This document shows, piece by piece, positions 25,269 to 33,563 of a stretch of 64,000 nt of DNA (positions within the stretch are counted from its first letter, which is position 1; the number at the start of each line of letters is the position of its first letter). This DNA is from Thermomonospora echinospora. Its GTDB lineage: Bacteria; Actinomycetota; Actinomycetes; Streptosporangiales; Streptosporangiaceae. The position numbers were made by a program, and so were the translations under genes. The stretch lies in the NCBI RefSeq assembly GCF_900108175.1, contig NZ_FNVO01000001.1, positions 223,662 to 287,661 on the forward strand, written 5' to 3'. The notes under the pieces are model-generated. The model was not told where the DNA came from. It did not search any database and was given only the letters and a program-made list of their open reading frames with translations.

Positions 25269-25784
25269 ATGAAGCGACCTGTGGCCGTGTTGATCGGCCC
25301 GCCGGGCTCGGGCAAGACCACGGTCGGCCGGGCGCTGGCCGAGCGGCTGGACCTGCCGTTCCGCGACACCGACGCCGACGTGGAGGCCGTGGCGGGCAAG
25401 CCGATCGGCGAGATCTTCGTCGACGACGGCGAGGAGCACTTCCGCGGCCTGGAGCGGGCGGCGGTGGCCGCCGCGCTGGCCGAGCACGAGGGCGTCCTGG
25501 CGCTGGGCGGCGGCTCGATCCTAGACGCCGGAACCCAGCGGCTGCTGGCCGGGCACACCGTGGTCTACCTACGGGTGGGCCTGTCGGACGCGGTCAAGCG
25601 GGTCGGCCTGGCCGCGGCCCGGCCGCTGCTGGTGCTCAACCCGCGCAGCCAGCTGCGCACGCTGATGGAGGAGCGGCTGCCCATCTACGAGCGGCTGGCG
25701 GTGATCGCGGTGACCACCGACGGCCGGGAGCCCGCGGACCTGGCCGCCGAGCTCGCCGAGACCCTGCAGGAGCGGGCCCGATGA
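25269..25784 (+). CDS. aroK: Shikimate kinase
   Basis: A 171-residue kinase that phosphorylates shikimate at the 3-position. The P-loop GPPGSGKTT lies at 10-18, the shikimate-binding DTDADVE at about 36-42, and the GGG motif ALGGGSIL near 80. The LID arginines lie in [13 protein letters not shown]. It is coupled to aroB by a 4-bp overlap (ATGA 25781-25784) and lies 9 bp behind aroC. Confidence 0.96.
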   Translation: MKRPVAVLIGPPGSGKTTVGRALAERLDLPFRDTDADVEAVAGKPIGEIFVDDGEEHFRGLERAAVAAALAEHEGVLALGGGSILDAGTQRLLAGHTVVYLRVGLSDAVKRVGLAAARPLLVLNPRSQLRTLMEERLPIYERLAVIAVTTDGREPADLAAELAETLQERAR

Positions 25785-26857
25785 CCGCCACCAGGATCGC
25801 CGTGCACGGCGACAGCCCGTACGAGGTCGTCATCGGCCCGGGGGTGCTGGACGAGCTGCCCGGCCTGCTCGGCGCACGGGTCCGCACCGTGGCCGTGGTG
25901 CACAACGCGGGCCTGCCGGAGATCGCCGGGCCGGTCTGCAAGGCGCTGGAGCAGGCCGGGTACACCGTGCACGCGCTGCCGGTGCCCGACGGCGAGGCGG
26001 CCAAGGAGGTCGGTGTGCTGGCCGGCCTGTGGTCGGACTTCGCCCGCCTGGGCATCACCCGCTCCGACGCGGTCGTCGGGGTCGGCGGCGGCGCCACCAC
26101 CGACCTGGCCGGGTTCGCCGCCGCCTCCTGGCTGCGCGGGGTCAAGGCGGTGCTTGTCCCCACCACCCTGCTGGGCATGGTGGACGCGGCGGTCGGCGGC
26201 AAGACCGGCATCAACATCCCCGAGGGTAAGAACCTTGTCGGGGCCTTCCACCCCCCGGCCGGGGTGCTGTGCGAGCTGACCACCCTGACCACCATGCCGC
26301 GTGAGGACTACGTCAGCGGTCTCGCCGAGGTCATCAAGGCCGGGTTCATCGCCGACCCGAAGATCCTGGAACTGGTCGAGGACGATCCGCAGGGCGCCGC
26401 CTCGCCCGCTGGCCGGCACACCCGCGAACTGGTCGAGCGGGCCGTGCGGGTCAAGGCCGAGGTGGTCTCGGCCGACCTGCGCGAGAGCGGGCTGCGCGAG
26501 ATCCTCAACTACGGTCACACCCTGGCGCACGCGATCGAGAAGGCCGAGGAGTACCGCTTCCGGCACGGCCACGCGGTCGCCATCGGCATGGTCTACGCCG
26601 CCGAGCTGGGCCGGCTGACCGGGCGGCTGCCCGCCGAGGTCGTCGACCGGCACCGCGCTGTCCTCACCTCGGTCGGGCTGCCGACCGGCTACCCGGCCGC
26701 CGCCTGGCCCGTGCTGCGCGAGGGCATGCGCGTCGACAAGAAGGCGCGGGGTGCGACGCTGCGCTTCGTCGTCCTGGACGGCCTGGCCGATCCCGGCCGC
26801 CTGGAAGGCCCCGCCGACGACCTGCTGGCCGCCGCCTACCAGGCGATCGCCCGGTAG
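25781..26857 (+). CDS. aroB: 3-dehydroquinate synthase
   Basis: A 358-residue NAD- and metal-dependent enzyme that cyclises DAHP to 3-dehydroquinate. The nucleotide-binding motif [17 protein letters not shown] is clear; metal-ligand motifs appear as [11 protein letters not shown] and [10 protein letters not shown]. It is the last gene of the aro operon here. In Streptomyces, as I recall, aroB is followed closely by further aro genes and pepP/efp; here about 4.5 kb of other genes intervene before pepQ. The gene converges with a small secreted-peptide gene. Confidence 0.96.
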   Translation: MTATRIAVHGDSPYEVVIGPGVLDELPGLLGARVRTVAVVHNAGLPEIAGPVCKALEQAGYTVHALPVPDGEAAKEVGVLAGLWSDFARLGITRSDAVVGVGGGATTDLAGFAAASWLRGVKAVLVPTTLLGMVDAAVGGKTGINIPEGKNLVGAFHPPAGVLCELTTLTTMPREDYVSGLAEVIKAGFIADPKILELVEDDPQGAASPAGRHTRELVERAVRVKAEVVSADLRESGLREILNYGHTLAHAIEKAEEYRFRHGHAVAIGMVYAAELGRLTGRLPAEVVDRHRAVLTSVGLPTGYPAAAWPVLREGMRVDKKARGATLRFVVLDGLADPGRLEGPADDLLAAAYQAIAR

Positions 26858-26914
26858 GCGTGCCCCGACACCGAACGGCCCGCCTTCGCCGGTGGAACGC
26901 CGGCCGTGCCGGGT

Positions 26915-27178
26915 TCAACCCTGCTTGCACCTGTTGTTGGTGATACCCACGTGGTGGCCGTTCCCGACCACGAAGTTGTGGAATTCGAAGGCTTCGAGGC
27001 TGTGCCACAGCCTCCTGTTCTCGCCGAAGTTCGTGCAGTTGTTCCTGGGGGACTTCTGGTGCTTCCTGGACCTGCCCGAGTCGGGGGCGCTGTCGCCGGC
27101 CATCGCGGGTACGGCGCCCATGATCATGCCGCTTGCGGTTGCGGTCAGAACGCCGACCGTTGCCAGTCGCTTGAGCAC
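26915..27178 (-). CDS. Small secreted protein of unknown function
   Basis: An 87-residue protein starting at GTG 27178 after AAAAGGAG. The start MLKRLATVGVLTATASG and the VPAMA motif near residue 27 form a clear Sec signal peptide. The mature part is about 60 residues, rich in Asn, His and basic residues, with two Cys (in NNCTNFG and NNRCKQG) that could form one disulfide. I do not recognise a family. The coding DNA is visibly less GC-rich than its neighbours, with many A/T third positions, which suggests recent acquisition or relaxed codon selection. It faces aroB tail to tail. Confidence 0.7.
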   Translation of the reverse strand: MLKRLATVGVLTATASGMIMGAVPAMAGDSAPDSGRSRKHQKSPRNNCTNFGENRRLWHSLEAFEFHNFVVGNGHHVGITNNRCKQG

Positions 27179-27413
27179 GATGTCTCCTTTTGGGGTATAT
27201 GTCGTTTCCGATGCGCGAGGTGGTGCGGCCACACCTTGTTTTCCCGTCTGCCGCCGCGGCTCGCGCATCCTGGGCGCTTTTCCCCCGCCATTGCTCTGAG
27301 CGGCGGAAACGAGTGATCCCGCCGGAACCGGCCCCGGCGGACGAGGATTTGTGTGACGCGGACGCCCCCGGAGCCGTCTTCACCGCCGGGCCGTGGCCGA
27401 GTACGCTCGCGCA
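27179..27413. other. AT-richer divergent gap
   Basis: This 235-bp region separates the secreted-peptide gene (minus) from the DUF2834 gene (plus). It is AT-richer than average (for example TTGGGGTATATGTCG near 27190) and should hold the promoter of the secreted-peptide gene. I see no RNA or repeat. Confidence 0.4.
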
Positions 27414-27770
27414 ATGCAACGGCAGGACAGGATTCTGTGCGGGATCTACGCGGCCGTCGCCGTCGGTGCGCTGATCGCCACCTGGTCCCAGAACATCCGT
27501 TTCTTCGCGCGGGACGACAACGGCGGGCTCGCCGGCTTCCTCCGGGACGCCTGGGCCAACCCGGCGGCGGCGTCGCTGTCCAACGACGTGGTGTTCGTCG
27601 CGCTCGCCGCGGTGGTGCTGATGGTGGTCGAGGCGAGGCGGCTGGGCGTCCGGCACGTCTGGGCCTACGTCGTGGGTGCGCTGGTCATCGCCATCAGCGT
27701 CACGTTCCCGCTCTTCCTCATCGCCCGGCAGCGCCGCCTCGCCGAACTGCGGTCCGAAACCCGCCGGTGA
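27414..27770 (+). CDS. DUF2834 family membrane protein
   Basis: A 118-residue protein with about three membrane helices: residues about 7-25, 52-70 and 83-104. The order RILCGIYAAVAVGALIATWSQN, then FLRDAWANPAAASLSNDVVFV, then a basic LIARQRRLAELR tail matches the DUF2834 family, whose function is unknown. ATG 27414 fits the family start; GTG 27393 in the same frame would add seven residues and cannot be excluded. It belongs to the accessory stretch between aroB and pepQ. Confidence 0.72.
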   Translation: MQRQDRILCGIYAAVAVGALIATWSQNIRFFARDDNGGLAGFLRDAWANPAAASLSNDVVFVALAAVVLMVVEARRLGVRHVWAYVVGALVIAISVTFPLFLIARQRRLAELRSETRR

Positions 27771-27832
27771 CGCCCGTGCCCGGCGGCCAGGATGAGGCCG
27801 TCGGGAAGCCGGGTCCTCGGAGGTGGACGGTC

Positions 27833-28783
27833 ATGGGCGTGCGGCCCTTCCGGTTCGGCGTGGTCGTGGAGTCGGCGCGCACCGCCGAGGACCTGGTACG
27901 CACGGCGCGGCGGGCCGAGGAGCTCGGCTACGCCACCTTGAACGTCCGCGACCACTTCGTGCGCGAGCCGTTTGGCGACCAGCTCGCACCCATGGTCGCG
28001 CTCACCGCCGCGGCCTGCGCGACACGGGCGCTGCGCGTGGGGACGCTGGTGCTCGCCAACGACTACCGGCACCCCGTGATGCTGGCCAAGGAGGCGGCCA
28101 CGCTCGACCGGCTGTCCGGCGGCCGACTGGAGCTGGGACTCGGCGCCGGCTGGCTCCGCGAGGAGTACGAGCGGGCGGGCCTGCCGTTCGACCCGCCAGG
28201 AACGCGGGTGGACCGTCTGGCCGAGGCGTTGCACGTCATCAAGGGCCTGCTGGCGGGCGAGGAGGTGACGTTCACCGGCGACCACTACCGGGTCCATGGC
28301 CTGTCCACGTTCCCCCGGCCGGCCCGGCGCCCGCCGATCCTGGTGGGCGCGGGCAGCCCGCGCATGTTGCGGCTGGCCGGCCGGGAGGCCGACATTGTCG
28401 GGGTGCTGCCGCCCGCGCGGCCCGGCGGGACGATTGCCGGTGGCTTCGCCGAGCGGCTGCCCGAGGCGGTGGACGCCCAGCTCGTCCAGGTCCGCCGGGG
28501 CGCGGGGAAGCGGTGGCCCAGCGTCGAGCTGAGCATGCTCGTCTCACCTACGTTCGCCGGCCACCCGCGCCGAGGGGCCGAGGCCGCGGCCGCCCGGCGC
28601 GGGTGGCCGCCGGAGGCGGTGGACCTGATCCCGCGGATGCCCTCCCAGTTCGTCGGTCCGCCCGAGCACATGGCCGAGCAGATGGCCGGGCGGCGGGAGC
28701 GGTATGGCTTCTCCTACTACGTCGTCGCCGATTCGGCGATGGAGGACTTCGCCCCGGTGGTCGGTCTGCTGACAGGCCGCTGA
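27833..28783 (+). CDS. LLM-class F420-dependent oxidoreductase
   Basis: A 316-residue luciferase-like TIM barrel enzyme. The start RPFRFGVVVESARTAEDLV, ATLDRLSGGRLELGLGAGW and RRPPILVGAGSPRMLRLAGREADIVG are typical of actinobacterial enzymes thought to use coenzyme F420. They catalyse hydride transfer to or from varied substrates; this one is unassigned. ATG 27833 follows a GGAGG site; a longer open frame starts upstream but overlaps the DUF2834 gene. It converges on a TetR regulator gene 28 bp away. Confidence 0.84.
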   Translation: MGVRPFRFGVVVESARTAEDLVRTARRAEELGYATLNVRDHFVREPFGDQLAPMVALTAAACATRALRVGTLVLANDYRHPVMLAKEAATLDRLSGGRLELGLGAGWLREEYERAGLPFDPPGTRVDRLAEALHVIKGLLAGEEVTFTGDHYRVHGLSTFPRPARRPPILVGAGSPRMLRLAGREADIVGVLPPARPGGTIAGGFAERLPEAVDAQLVQVRRGAGKRWPSVELSMLVSPTFAGHPRRGAEAAAARRGWPPEAVDLIPRMPSQFVGPPEHMAEQMAGRRERYGFSYYVVADSAMEDFAPVVGLLTGR

Positions 28784-28811
28784 GCGTCCGGAGGCGCCGT
28801 CCGAGGCCGGG

Positions 28812-29393
28812 TCAGGCGTCCTCGGCGGCGTCGCGGGTCAGCTCCTTGAGCTCGGTGACGACGTCGTCGAGCGGCCGCACGTCCCGGTGCGCCCGGCACA
28901 GGATGGTGGCGCCCTCTACGGCGGCCACGATCAGTCTGGCCAGGCGGGCGGCCCGGTCGTCGGGGACGCCCGAGTTGCCCAGGCCGGTGGCGAGGGTGTC
29001 CTGCCAGCGGGCGAACACCGCCGCCGCGGCGTCGGCGAGCTGCGGCGCCTCGTCGTGGGACTCCACGGTGACCGCCACGACCGGGCAGCCGGCCCGGAAC
29101 TCGCTGCGGACCAGCACCGTCCGCCACCAGCCGACGAAGGCGTCCACGGCGGCCGCCGGGTCGCCGCCCTCCACGGCCGCCTCGATGCCGGCGTTCAGGA
29201 ACTCCCCGGCGTAGCGGACCGCCTCCTGGGCGAGCTGCACCTTGCCGCCGGGGAAGTGGTGGTAGATCGACCCGCGCGGCGCCCCGCTGTGCGCGATGAC
29301 GTCGCGGAAGCCTGTCCCGCTGTAACCGCGCTCGCGGAACAGGTAGGCGGCGCTGCGCACCATGCGCTCCCGGCTGTCGGTTGCCATGGTCAT
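28812..29393 (-). CDS. TetR-family transcriptional regulator
   Basis: A 193-residue repressor-type protein. The helix-turn-helix is in RMVRSAAYLFRERGYSGTGFRDVIAHSGAPRGSIYHHFPGG (split here for length: residues about 9-50). The C-terminal half resembles the YxaF/LmrA-like ligand-binding domain, with a conserved Cys in FRAGCPVVAV. Two ATGs (29393 and 29387) are possible starts. It diverges from the enoyl-CoA isomerase-like gene at 29517. The 123-bp gap holds two TATGA-N6-TCATA sites, the likely operators for self-control and control of the divergent genes. Confidence 0.87.
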   Translation of the reverse strand: MTMATDSRERMVRSAAYLFRERGYSGTGFRDVIAHSGAPRGSIYHHFPGGKVQLAQEAVRYAGEFLNAGIEAAVEGGDPAAAVDAFVGWWRTVLVRSEFRAGCPVVAVTVESHDEAPQLADAAAAVFARWQDTLATGLGNSGVPDDRAARLARLIVAAVEGATILCRAHRDVRPLDDVVTELKELTRDAAEDA

Positions 29394-29397
29394 CGAT

Positions 29398-29413
29398 TAT
29401 GACATTCATCATA
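29398..29413. promoter_or_regulatory. TetR-type operator candidate, site 1
   Basis: TATGACATTCATCATA, an inverted repeat of the form TATGA-N6-TCATA. It lies directly upstream of the TetR start at 29393. A second site of the same form lies at 29430-29445, with centres 32 bp apart, about three helical turns. Confidence 0.65.
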
Positions 29414-29429
29414 TGGAGTTCGTTTCGAG

Positions 29430-29445
29430 TATGATGGTCGTCATA
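29430..29445. promoter_or_regulatory. TetR-type operator candidate, site 2
   Basis: TATGATGGTCGTCATA repeats the TATGA-N6-TCATA pattern of the site at 29398-29413 with a different core. It is about 70 bp upstream of GTG 29517. The shared arms and differing cores are what one expects of a real operator pair. Confidence 0.65.
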
Positions 29446-29516
29446 GGAGCGCACTGGCCGCTCATGGCTACCGGTGAGTAAGGTCATCTCGACCGCCCAC
29501 CGGAAGGAGAACCGGC

Positions 29517-30179
29517 GTGATCGACCTGCAGCGCGACGGGGACGTGTTCGTCCTGCGCCTCGACGAGGGCGAGAACCGCTTCAGCCCCGGCTTCCTGGAC
29601 GCCGTGCAGGCCGCCCTCGACACCGTGGAGAAGGCCGAGGGGCCGCGCGCCCTAGTCACCGTCGGAGCCGGCAGGTTCTACTCCAATGGGCTGGACCTGG
29701 ACTGGCTGGGCGCCCACTCCGACCAGTTCGAGAGTTACCTGGGCCGTGTCCACGAGATGTTCGCCCGGCTGCTGGCGCTGCCGATGCCCACCGTGGCGGC
29801 CATCAACGGCCACGCCTTCGCCGGCGGCGGCATGCTCGCGCTGACCCACGACTTCGCGGTGATGCGCACCGGCCGGGGCTACTTCTGCCTGCCTGAGGTC
29901 GATCTGGGCATGAGCTTCACCCCGGGCATGAACGCGCTGATCCGCGCCAGGCTGCCCAGGGTCACCGCGCACGAGGCGATGATCACCGGTCGCCGGTACA
30001 CCGCCGAGGAGGCGCTGGCCGCCGGGATCGTGGCGCAGGCCGCGCCCGAGGAGGAGGTGCTGCCGGCCGCGGTGGCGCGCGCCGCCGGCCTGGCGGGCAA
30101 GGACGGCCGGGTGGTCGCCCGGATCCGCACCGACCTGTACGGCCCGGCGCTGGCGGCGCTACGGGGGCCGGTGCTGTGA
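29517..30179 (+). CDS. Enoyl-CoA hydratase/isomerase family protein
   Basis: A 220-residue crotonase-fold protein. The oxyanion-hole regions are GRFYSNGLDLDWLG and AAINGHAFAGGGMLAL. LPEVDLGMSFTPGMNALIRARL carries the Glu position typical of delta3-delta2-enoyl-CoA isomerases (ECI-like), while the second catalytic Glu of hydratases is not obvious. Isomerase is therefore more likely than hydratase, acting on unsaturated acyl-CoA during fatty acid breakdown. GTG 29517 follows GGAAGGAG. It is divergent from the TetR gene and probably under its control. Confidence 0.82.
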   Translation: MIDLQRDGDVFVLRLDEGENRFSPGFLDAVQAALDTVEKAEGPRALVTVGAGRFYSNGLDLDWLGAHSDQFESYLGRVHEMFARLLALPMPTVAAINGHAFAGGGMLALTHDFAVMRTGRGYFCLPEVDLGMSFTPGMNALIRARLPRVTAHEAMITGRRYTAEEALAAGIVAQAAPEEEVLPAAVARAAGLAGKDGRVVARIRTDLYGPALAALRGPVL

Positions 30180-30251
30180 TCCGGTCCCGGCAGGCTACGC
30201 TCGTCGTCACATACTGAACTTGATTCGGTTGACACCGAGAAGGGGAACCGG

Positions 30252-31298
30252 ATGCGCATCGGGATGCCACTGAGCTACGCGGGCGGTTTCAAGGAGACGG
30301 TCGAGGCACTGGCCGACTACGAGAAGGCCGGCCTGGACATCGTCTTCGTCGCCGAAGCCTACAGCTTCGACGCCGTCAGCCAGCTGGGCTACATCGCGGC
30401 CAAGACGGACCGCCTGGAGATCGCCTCCGGCATCCTGCCGGTCTACACGCGGACCCCCACCCTGCTGGCGATGACCGCCGCCGGGCTGGACTACGTCTCC
30501 GACGGGCGCTTCACCCTCGGGCTCGGCGCCTCCGGCCCCCAGGTGATCGAGGGCTTCCACGGGCTGCCCTACCACGCCCCGCTGGGCCGCACCCGCGAGG
30601 TCATCGAGATCTGCCGGCAGGTCTGGAGGCGCGAGCGCGTCCAGTACGACGGCAAGCACTACCGGCTTCCGCTGCCCGCCGAGCAGGGCACCGGGCTGGG
30701 CAAGCCGCTGAAGCTGATCAACCACCCGGTCCGCGACCGCATCCCGGTGCAGATCGCCGCCATCGGCCCCAAGAACGTCGAGCTGGCCGCCGAGATCGCC
30801 GAGGGCTGGCAGCCCATCTTCTACCTGCCGGAGAAGGCCGCCGCGGTGTGGGGCGACTCGCTGGCCGCCGGGAAAGCCAAGCGCGACCCGGCCCTGGGCG
30901 AGCTGGACGTCGTCGGCCAGGCCCCGCTGGCCATCGGCGAGGACGTCGAGGGCTTCCTGGAGTTCGGCCGCCCGATGGTCGCCCTGTACGTCGGTGGCAT
31001 GGGCGCCAAGGGCAAGAACTTCTACAACGACCTGTGCCGCCGCTACGGCTGGGAGAAGGAGGCCGAGGAGATCCAGGACCTCTACCTGGCCGGCAAGAAG
31101 GACGAGGCCGCCGCCAAGGTGCCGTTCGAGCTGCTGCGCAACATGTCCCTCATCGGACCGGAGGCGCACGTCAAGGAGCGGCTGGCCGCCATGAAGGAGT
31201 CGGGGATCACCACGCTCAACGTGACTCCGATCGCCGGCGACCACAAGGCCCGCCTCGCCCTGATCGAGAAGGTCAAGGAGCTGGCCGCCGAAGTGTGA
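30252..31298 (+). CDS. LLM-class F420-dependent oxidoreductase
   Basis: A 348-residue luciferase-like enzyme, the second of this class in the island. The start MRIGMPLSYAGGFKETVEAL, then GLDYVSDGRFTLGLGASGPQVIEGFHG and RIPVQIAAIGPKNVELAAEI, match a mycobacterial/actinobacterial group of unknown substrate. It follows the enoyl-CoA isomerase-like gene after 72 bp and may share regulation with it through the TetR operators. AAGGGGAACCGG precedes ATG 30252. A hairpin follows the stop. Confidence 0.87.
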   Translation: MRIGMPLSYAGGFKETVEALADYEKAGLDIVFVAEAYSFDAVSQLGYIAAKTDRLEIASGILPVYTRTPTLLAMTAAGLDYVSDGRFTLGLGASGPQVIEGFHGLPYHAPLGRTREVIEICRQVWRRERVQYDGKHYRLPLPAEQGTGLGKPLKLINHPVRDRIPVQIAAIGPKNVELAAEIAEGWQPIFYLPEKAAAVWGDSLAAGKAKRDPALGELDVVGQAPLAIGEDVEGFLEFGRPMVALYVGGMGAKGKNFYNDLCRRYGWEKEAEEIQDLYLAGKKDEAAAKVPFELLRNMSLIGPEAHVKERLAAMKESGITTLNVTPIAGDHKARLALIEKVKELAAEV

Positions 31299-31310
31299 CC
31301 CGGACGCCCG

Positions 31311-31347
31311 CCGCGCCGCCGCGACCCGCCCGGTCACGGCGGCGCGG
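31311..31347. terminator. 11-bp stem-loop after the F420-type oxidoreductase gene
   Basis: CCGCGCCGCCG (31311-31321) and CGGCGGCGCGG (31337-31347) are perfect complements around a 15-base loop. It starts 12 bp after the stop and lies about 80 bp before pepQ, so it probably separates the accessory island from the conserved pepQ-efp-nusB block. Confidence 0.65.
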
Positions 31348-31429
31348 CCGGGCCGGGAAGAGTCGGGCGGGCCGCTCATGCCCGGCCCGCCTGCGGCGCC
31401 CAGCCGCCGCAGGCGTAGAGTCCGTCCCC

Positions 31430-32512
31430 ATGGCTGACCTCCACATTGAGCGCAGGAAGCGGCTGGCCGGGCTGGTGGCCGAGACGGGCGCAGAGGCCGC
31501 CCTGATCACCCGGCTGGTGAACGTGCGGTACCTGACCGGGCTGGCCAGTTCCAACGCCGCGCTGCTGATCCGCGCCGACGGGACCGCCCTGCTGGCCACC
31601 GACGCCCGGTACGCGGGCACCGCCGCCGCGGTCTGCCCCGACCTGGAGACCGTCATCGACCGCGGCACCGCTCGGGTGCTGACCCAGCGGGCCGCGGCCG
31701 CCGGGGCCCGCCTGCTGGCCTTCGAGGCCCACGACCTCACCGTCGAGCGGCACGCCGAGCTGCTCGCCGCCGGCGGCGAGCGGCTGGTCACGATCCCGTT
31801 CGGTCGCCGGGTCGAGAGCCTGCGCATGGTCAAGGACGAGCAGGAGATCGCCCTGCTGCGGCGGGCGTGCGCCATCACCGACGAGGCGTTCGAGGCCGTC
31901 CTGCCGCTGATCCGGCCCGGGGTCACCGAACGGGAGATCGCCGTCGGGCTGGAGCGGCGGATGGTGGACCTGGGGGCCGACGAGCCCGCCTTCGCGTCCA
32001 TCGTCGCCGCCGGGCCCAACGGAGCCGTCCCGCACCACCGTCCCGGCGACCGCCCGCTCGCCGAGGGCGACCTGCTCACCATGGACTTCGGCGCCCGGTG
32101 CGGCGGCTACCACGCCGACATGACCCGGACCGTCGCGGTCGGCCGGGTCGCCGGCTGGCAGCGCGACCTGTACGAACTGGTCGCCGCGGCGCAGCGGGCC
32201 GGGGTGGCGGCCGCCTGTCCCGGCACCGAGACCAAAGCCGTCGACGCCGCCGCCCGTGCCGTCATCGACGGGGCCGGGCACGGCGCGGACTTCCCGCACG
32301 GGCTCGGGCACGGCGTCGGCCTGGAGATCCACGAGGCACCGCTCATGGGGTACGACAAGACCGGTAGACTGATGGACCGGGTTCCGATCACCATCGAGCC
32401 CGGGGTGTACCTCACGGGCCGGGGCGGAGTCCGTATCGAGGACACCCTGGTGGTCCGGGCGGACGGGCCCGAGATCCTCACCAAGACGACCAAGGACCTG
32501 CTCGTCGTGTGA
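31430..32512 (+). CDS. pepQ: Xaa-Pro aminopeptidase/dipeptidase (M24, PepQ/PepP family)
   Basis: A 360-residue metallopeptidase that removes residues before proline. The five metal ligands of the M24 fold are visible: two Asp in LTMDFGARCGGYHADMTRT, His in GLGHGVGLEIHE, Glu in ITIEPGVYL and Glu in GGVRIEDTLV. The N-terminal 125 residues form the creatinase-like domain. ATG 31430 begins MADLHIERRKRL; a much longer open frame upstream is a shadow of the oxidoreductase gene. It precedes efp by about 57 bp, the usual actinobacterial order. Confidence 0.92.
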   Translation: MADLHIERRKRLAGLVAETGAEAALITRLVNVRYLTGLASSNAALLIRADGTALLATDARYAGTAAAVCPDLETVIDRGTARVLTQRAAAAGARLLAFEAHDLTVERHAELLAAGGERLVTIPFGRRVESLRMVKDEQEIALLRRACAITDEAFEAVLPLIRPGVTEREIAVGLERRMVDLGADEPAFASIVAAGPNGAVPHHRPGDRPLAEGDLLTMDFGARCGGYHADMTRTVAVGRVAGWQRDLYELVAAAQRAGVAAACPGTETKAVDAAARAVIDGAGHGADFPHGLGHGVGLEIHEAPLMGYDKTGRLMDRVPITIEPGVYLTGRGGVRIEDTLVVRADGPEILTKTTKDLLVV

Positions 32513-32569
32513 CCCCGGCCGCCCGCGCGGCCCGGGCCGCGCGGGCGGATCGCGACCGGGAGAAGCACC

Positions 32570-33127
32570 GTGGCCACCACGAACGACCTGAAAAACGGCA
32601 TGACGCTGAACCTCGACGGCCAGCTGTGGACCGTACTGGAGTTCCAGCACGTCAAGCCCGGCAAGGGTGGCGCGTTCGTGCGCACCAAGCTCAAGAACGT
32701 GCTCTCCGGCAAGGTCGTCGACAAGACCTTCAACGCCGGCACCAAGGTCGACGTCGCCAGCGTCGACAAGCGGGAGATGCAGTACCTGTACCGCGAGGGC
32801 GAGGACTTCGTCTTCATGGACACCGAGACCTACGACCAGCCGCACATCCCGGGCACCGTCGTGGGCGACGCGGCCGACTACCTGCTGCCCGAGCAGAACG
32901 CGGTCATCGCGTTCAACAATGACAACCCGCTGTACGTCGAGCTGCCCGCCGCGGTGGTGCTGGAGGTCACCCACACCGAGCCCGGCCTGCAGGGCGACCG
33001 CTCCACCGGTGGCAGCAAGCCCGCCACGCTGGAGACCGGGGCCGAGATCCAGGTGCCGCTGTTCATCACCACCGGCGAGAAGGTGAAGGTCGACACCCGC
33101 TCCGGCGAGTACCTCGGCCGGGCCTGA
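32570..33127 (+). CDS. efp: Elongation factor P
   Basis: A 185-residue translation factor that rescues ribosomes stalled on polyproline runs. It has the KOW-like N-terminal domain, with loop [11 protein letters not shown] placing the exposed Lys at about 32, then two OB-type domains; the last holds the signature near [16 protein letters not shown] 32570 follows GGGAGAAGCACC. The nusB start overlaps its stop by one base (TGATG). No epmA/epmB-type modification gene is near. Confidence 0.96.
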   Translation: MATTNDLKNGMTLNLDGQLWTVLEFQHVKPGKGGAFVRTKLKNVLSGKVVDKTFNAGTKVDVASVDKREMQYLYREGEDFVFMDTETYDQPHIPGTVVGDAADYLLPEQNAVIAFNNDNPLYVELPAAVVLEVTHTEPGLQGDRSTGGSKPATLETGAEIQVPLFITTGEKVKVDTRSGEYLGRA

Positions 33128-33543
33128 TGGCCGCTCGCACCAAGGCGCGCAAGCTCGCCCTGGACATCCTGTACGCCGCCGAGCTGCGCGGGGAACGGCC
33201 GACCGACCTGCTGGCCCAGCGCGGCCGTCCCAACACCGACGAGATCGCGGCGCGCGAGCACGCGGTTCGGCTGATCGAGGGCGTGCAGGAGCACCGCGAG
33301 CGGATCGACGAGCTGCTGGCCACCTACGCCACCGGCTGGAGCCTGGACCGGATGCCGGCCGTCGACCGCAACCTGCTGCGGCTGGGCGCCTACGAGCTGC
33401 TGTGGGTCGACGACGTGCCCGATGGCGTGGCGGTCTCCGAGGCGGTGGCGCTGGCCACCGAGCTGTCCACCGACGAGTCCCCCCGGTTCGTCAACGGGCT
33501 GCTGGCGCGGCTGCAGGAGCTCAAGCCGTCCCTGTCCCTGTAG
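33127..33543 (+). CDS. nusB: Transcription antitermination factor NusB
   Basis: A 138-residue all-helical RNA-binding protein that works with NusE on rRNA antitermination. The start ARTKARKLALDILYAAELRG and the later VDRNLLRLGAYELLWVDDVPDGVAVSEAVALA are diagnostic. It overlaps efp by one base and should be co-translated. In Streptomyces nusB is followed by bldD, as I recall; here a methyltransferase follows. Confidence 0.95.
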   Translation: MAARTKARKLALDILYAAELRGERPTDLLAQRGRPNTDEIAAREHAVRLIEGVQEHRERIDELLATYATGWSLDRMPAVDRNLLRLGAYELLWVDDVPDGVAVSEAVALATELSTDESPRFVNGLLARLQELKPSLSL

Positions 33544-33563
33544 CGGCGGTCTAGGGTGGTCTG

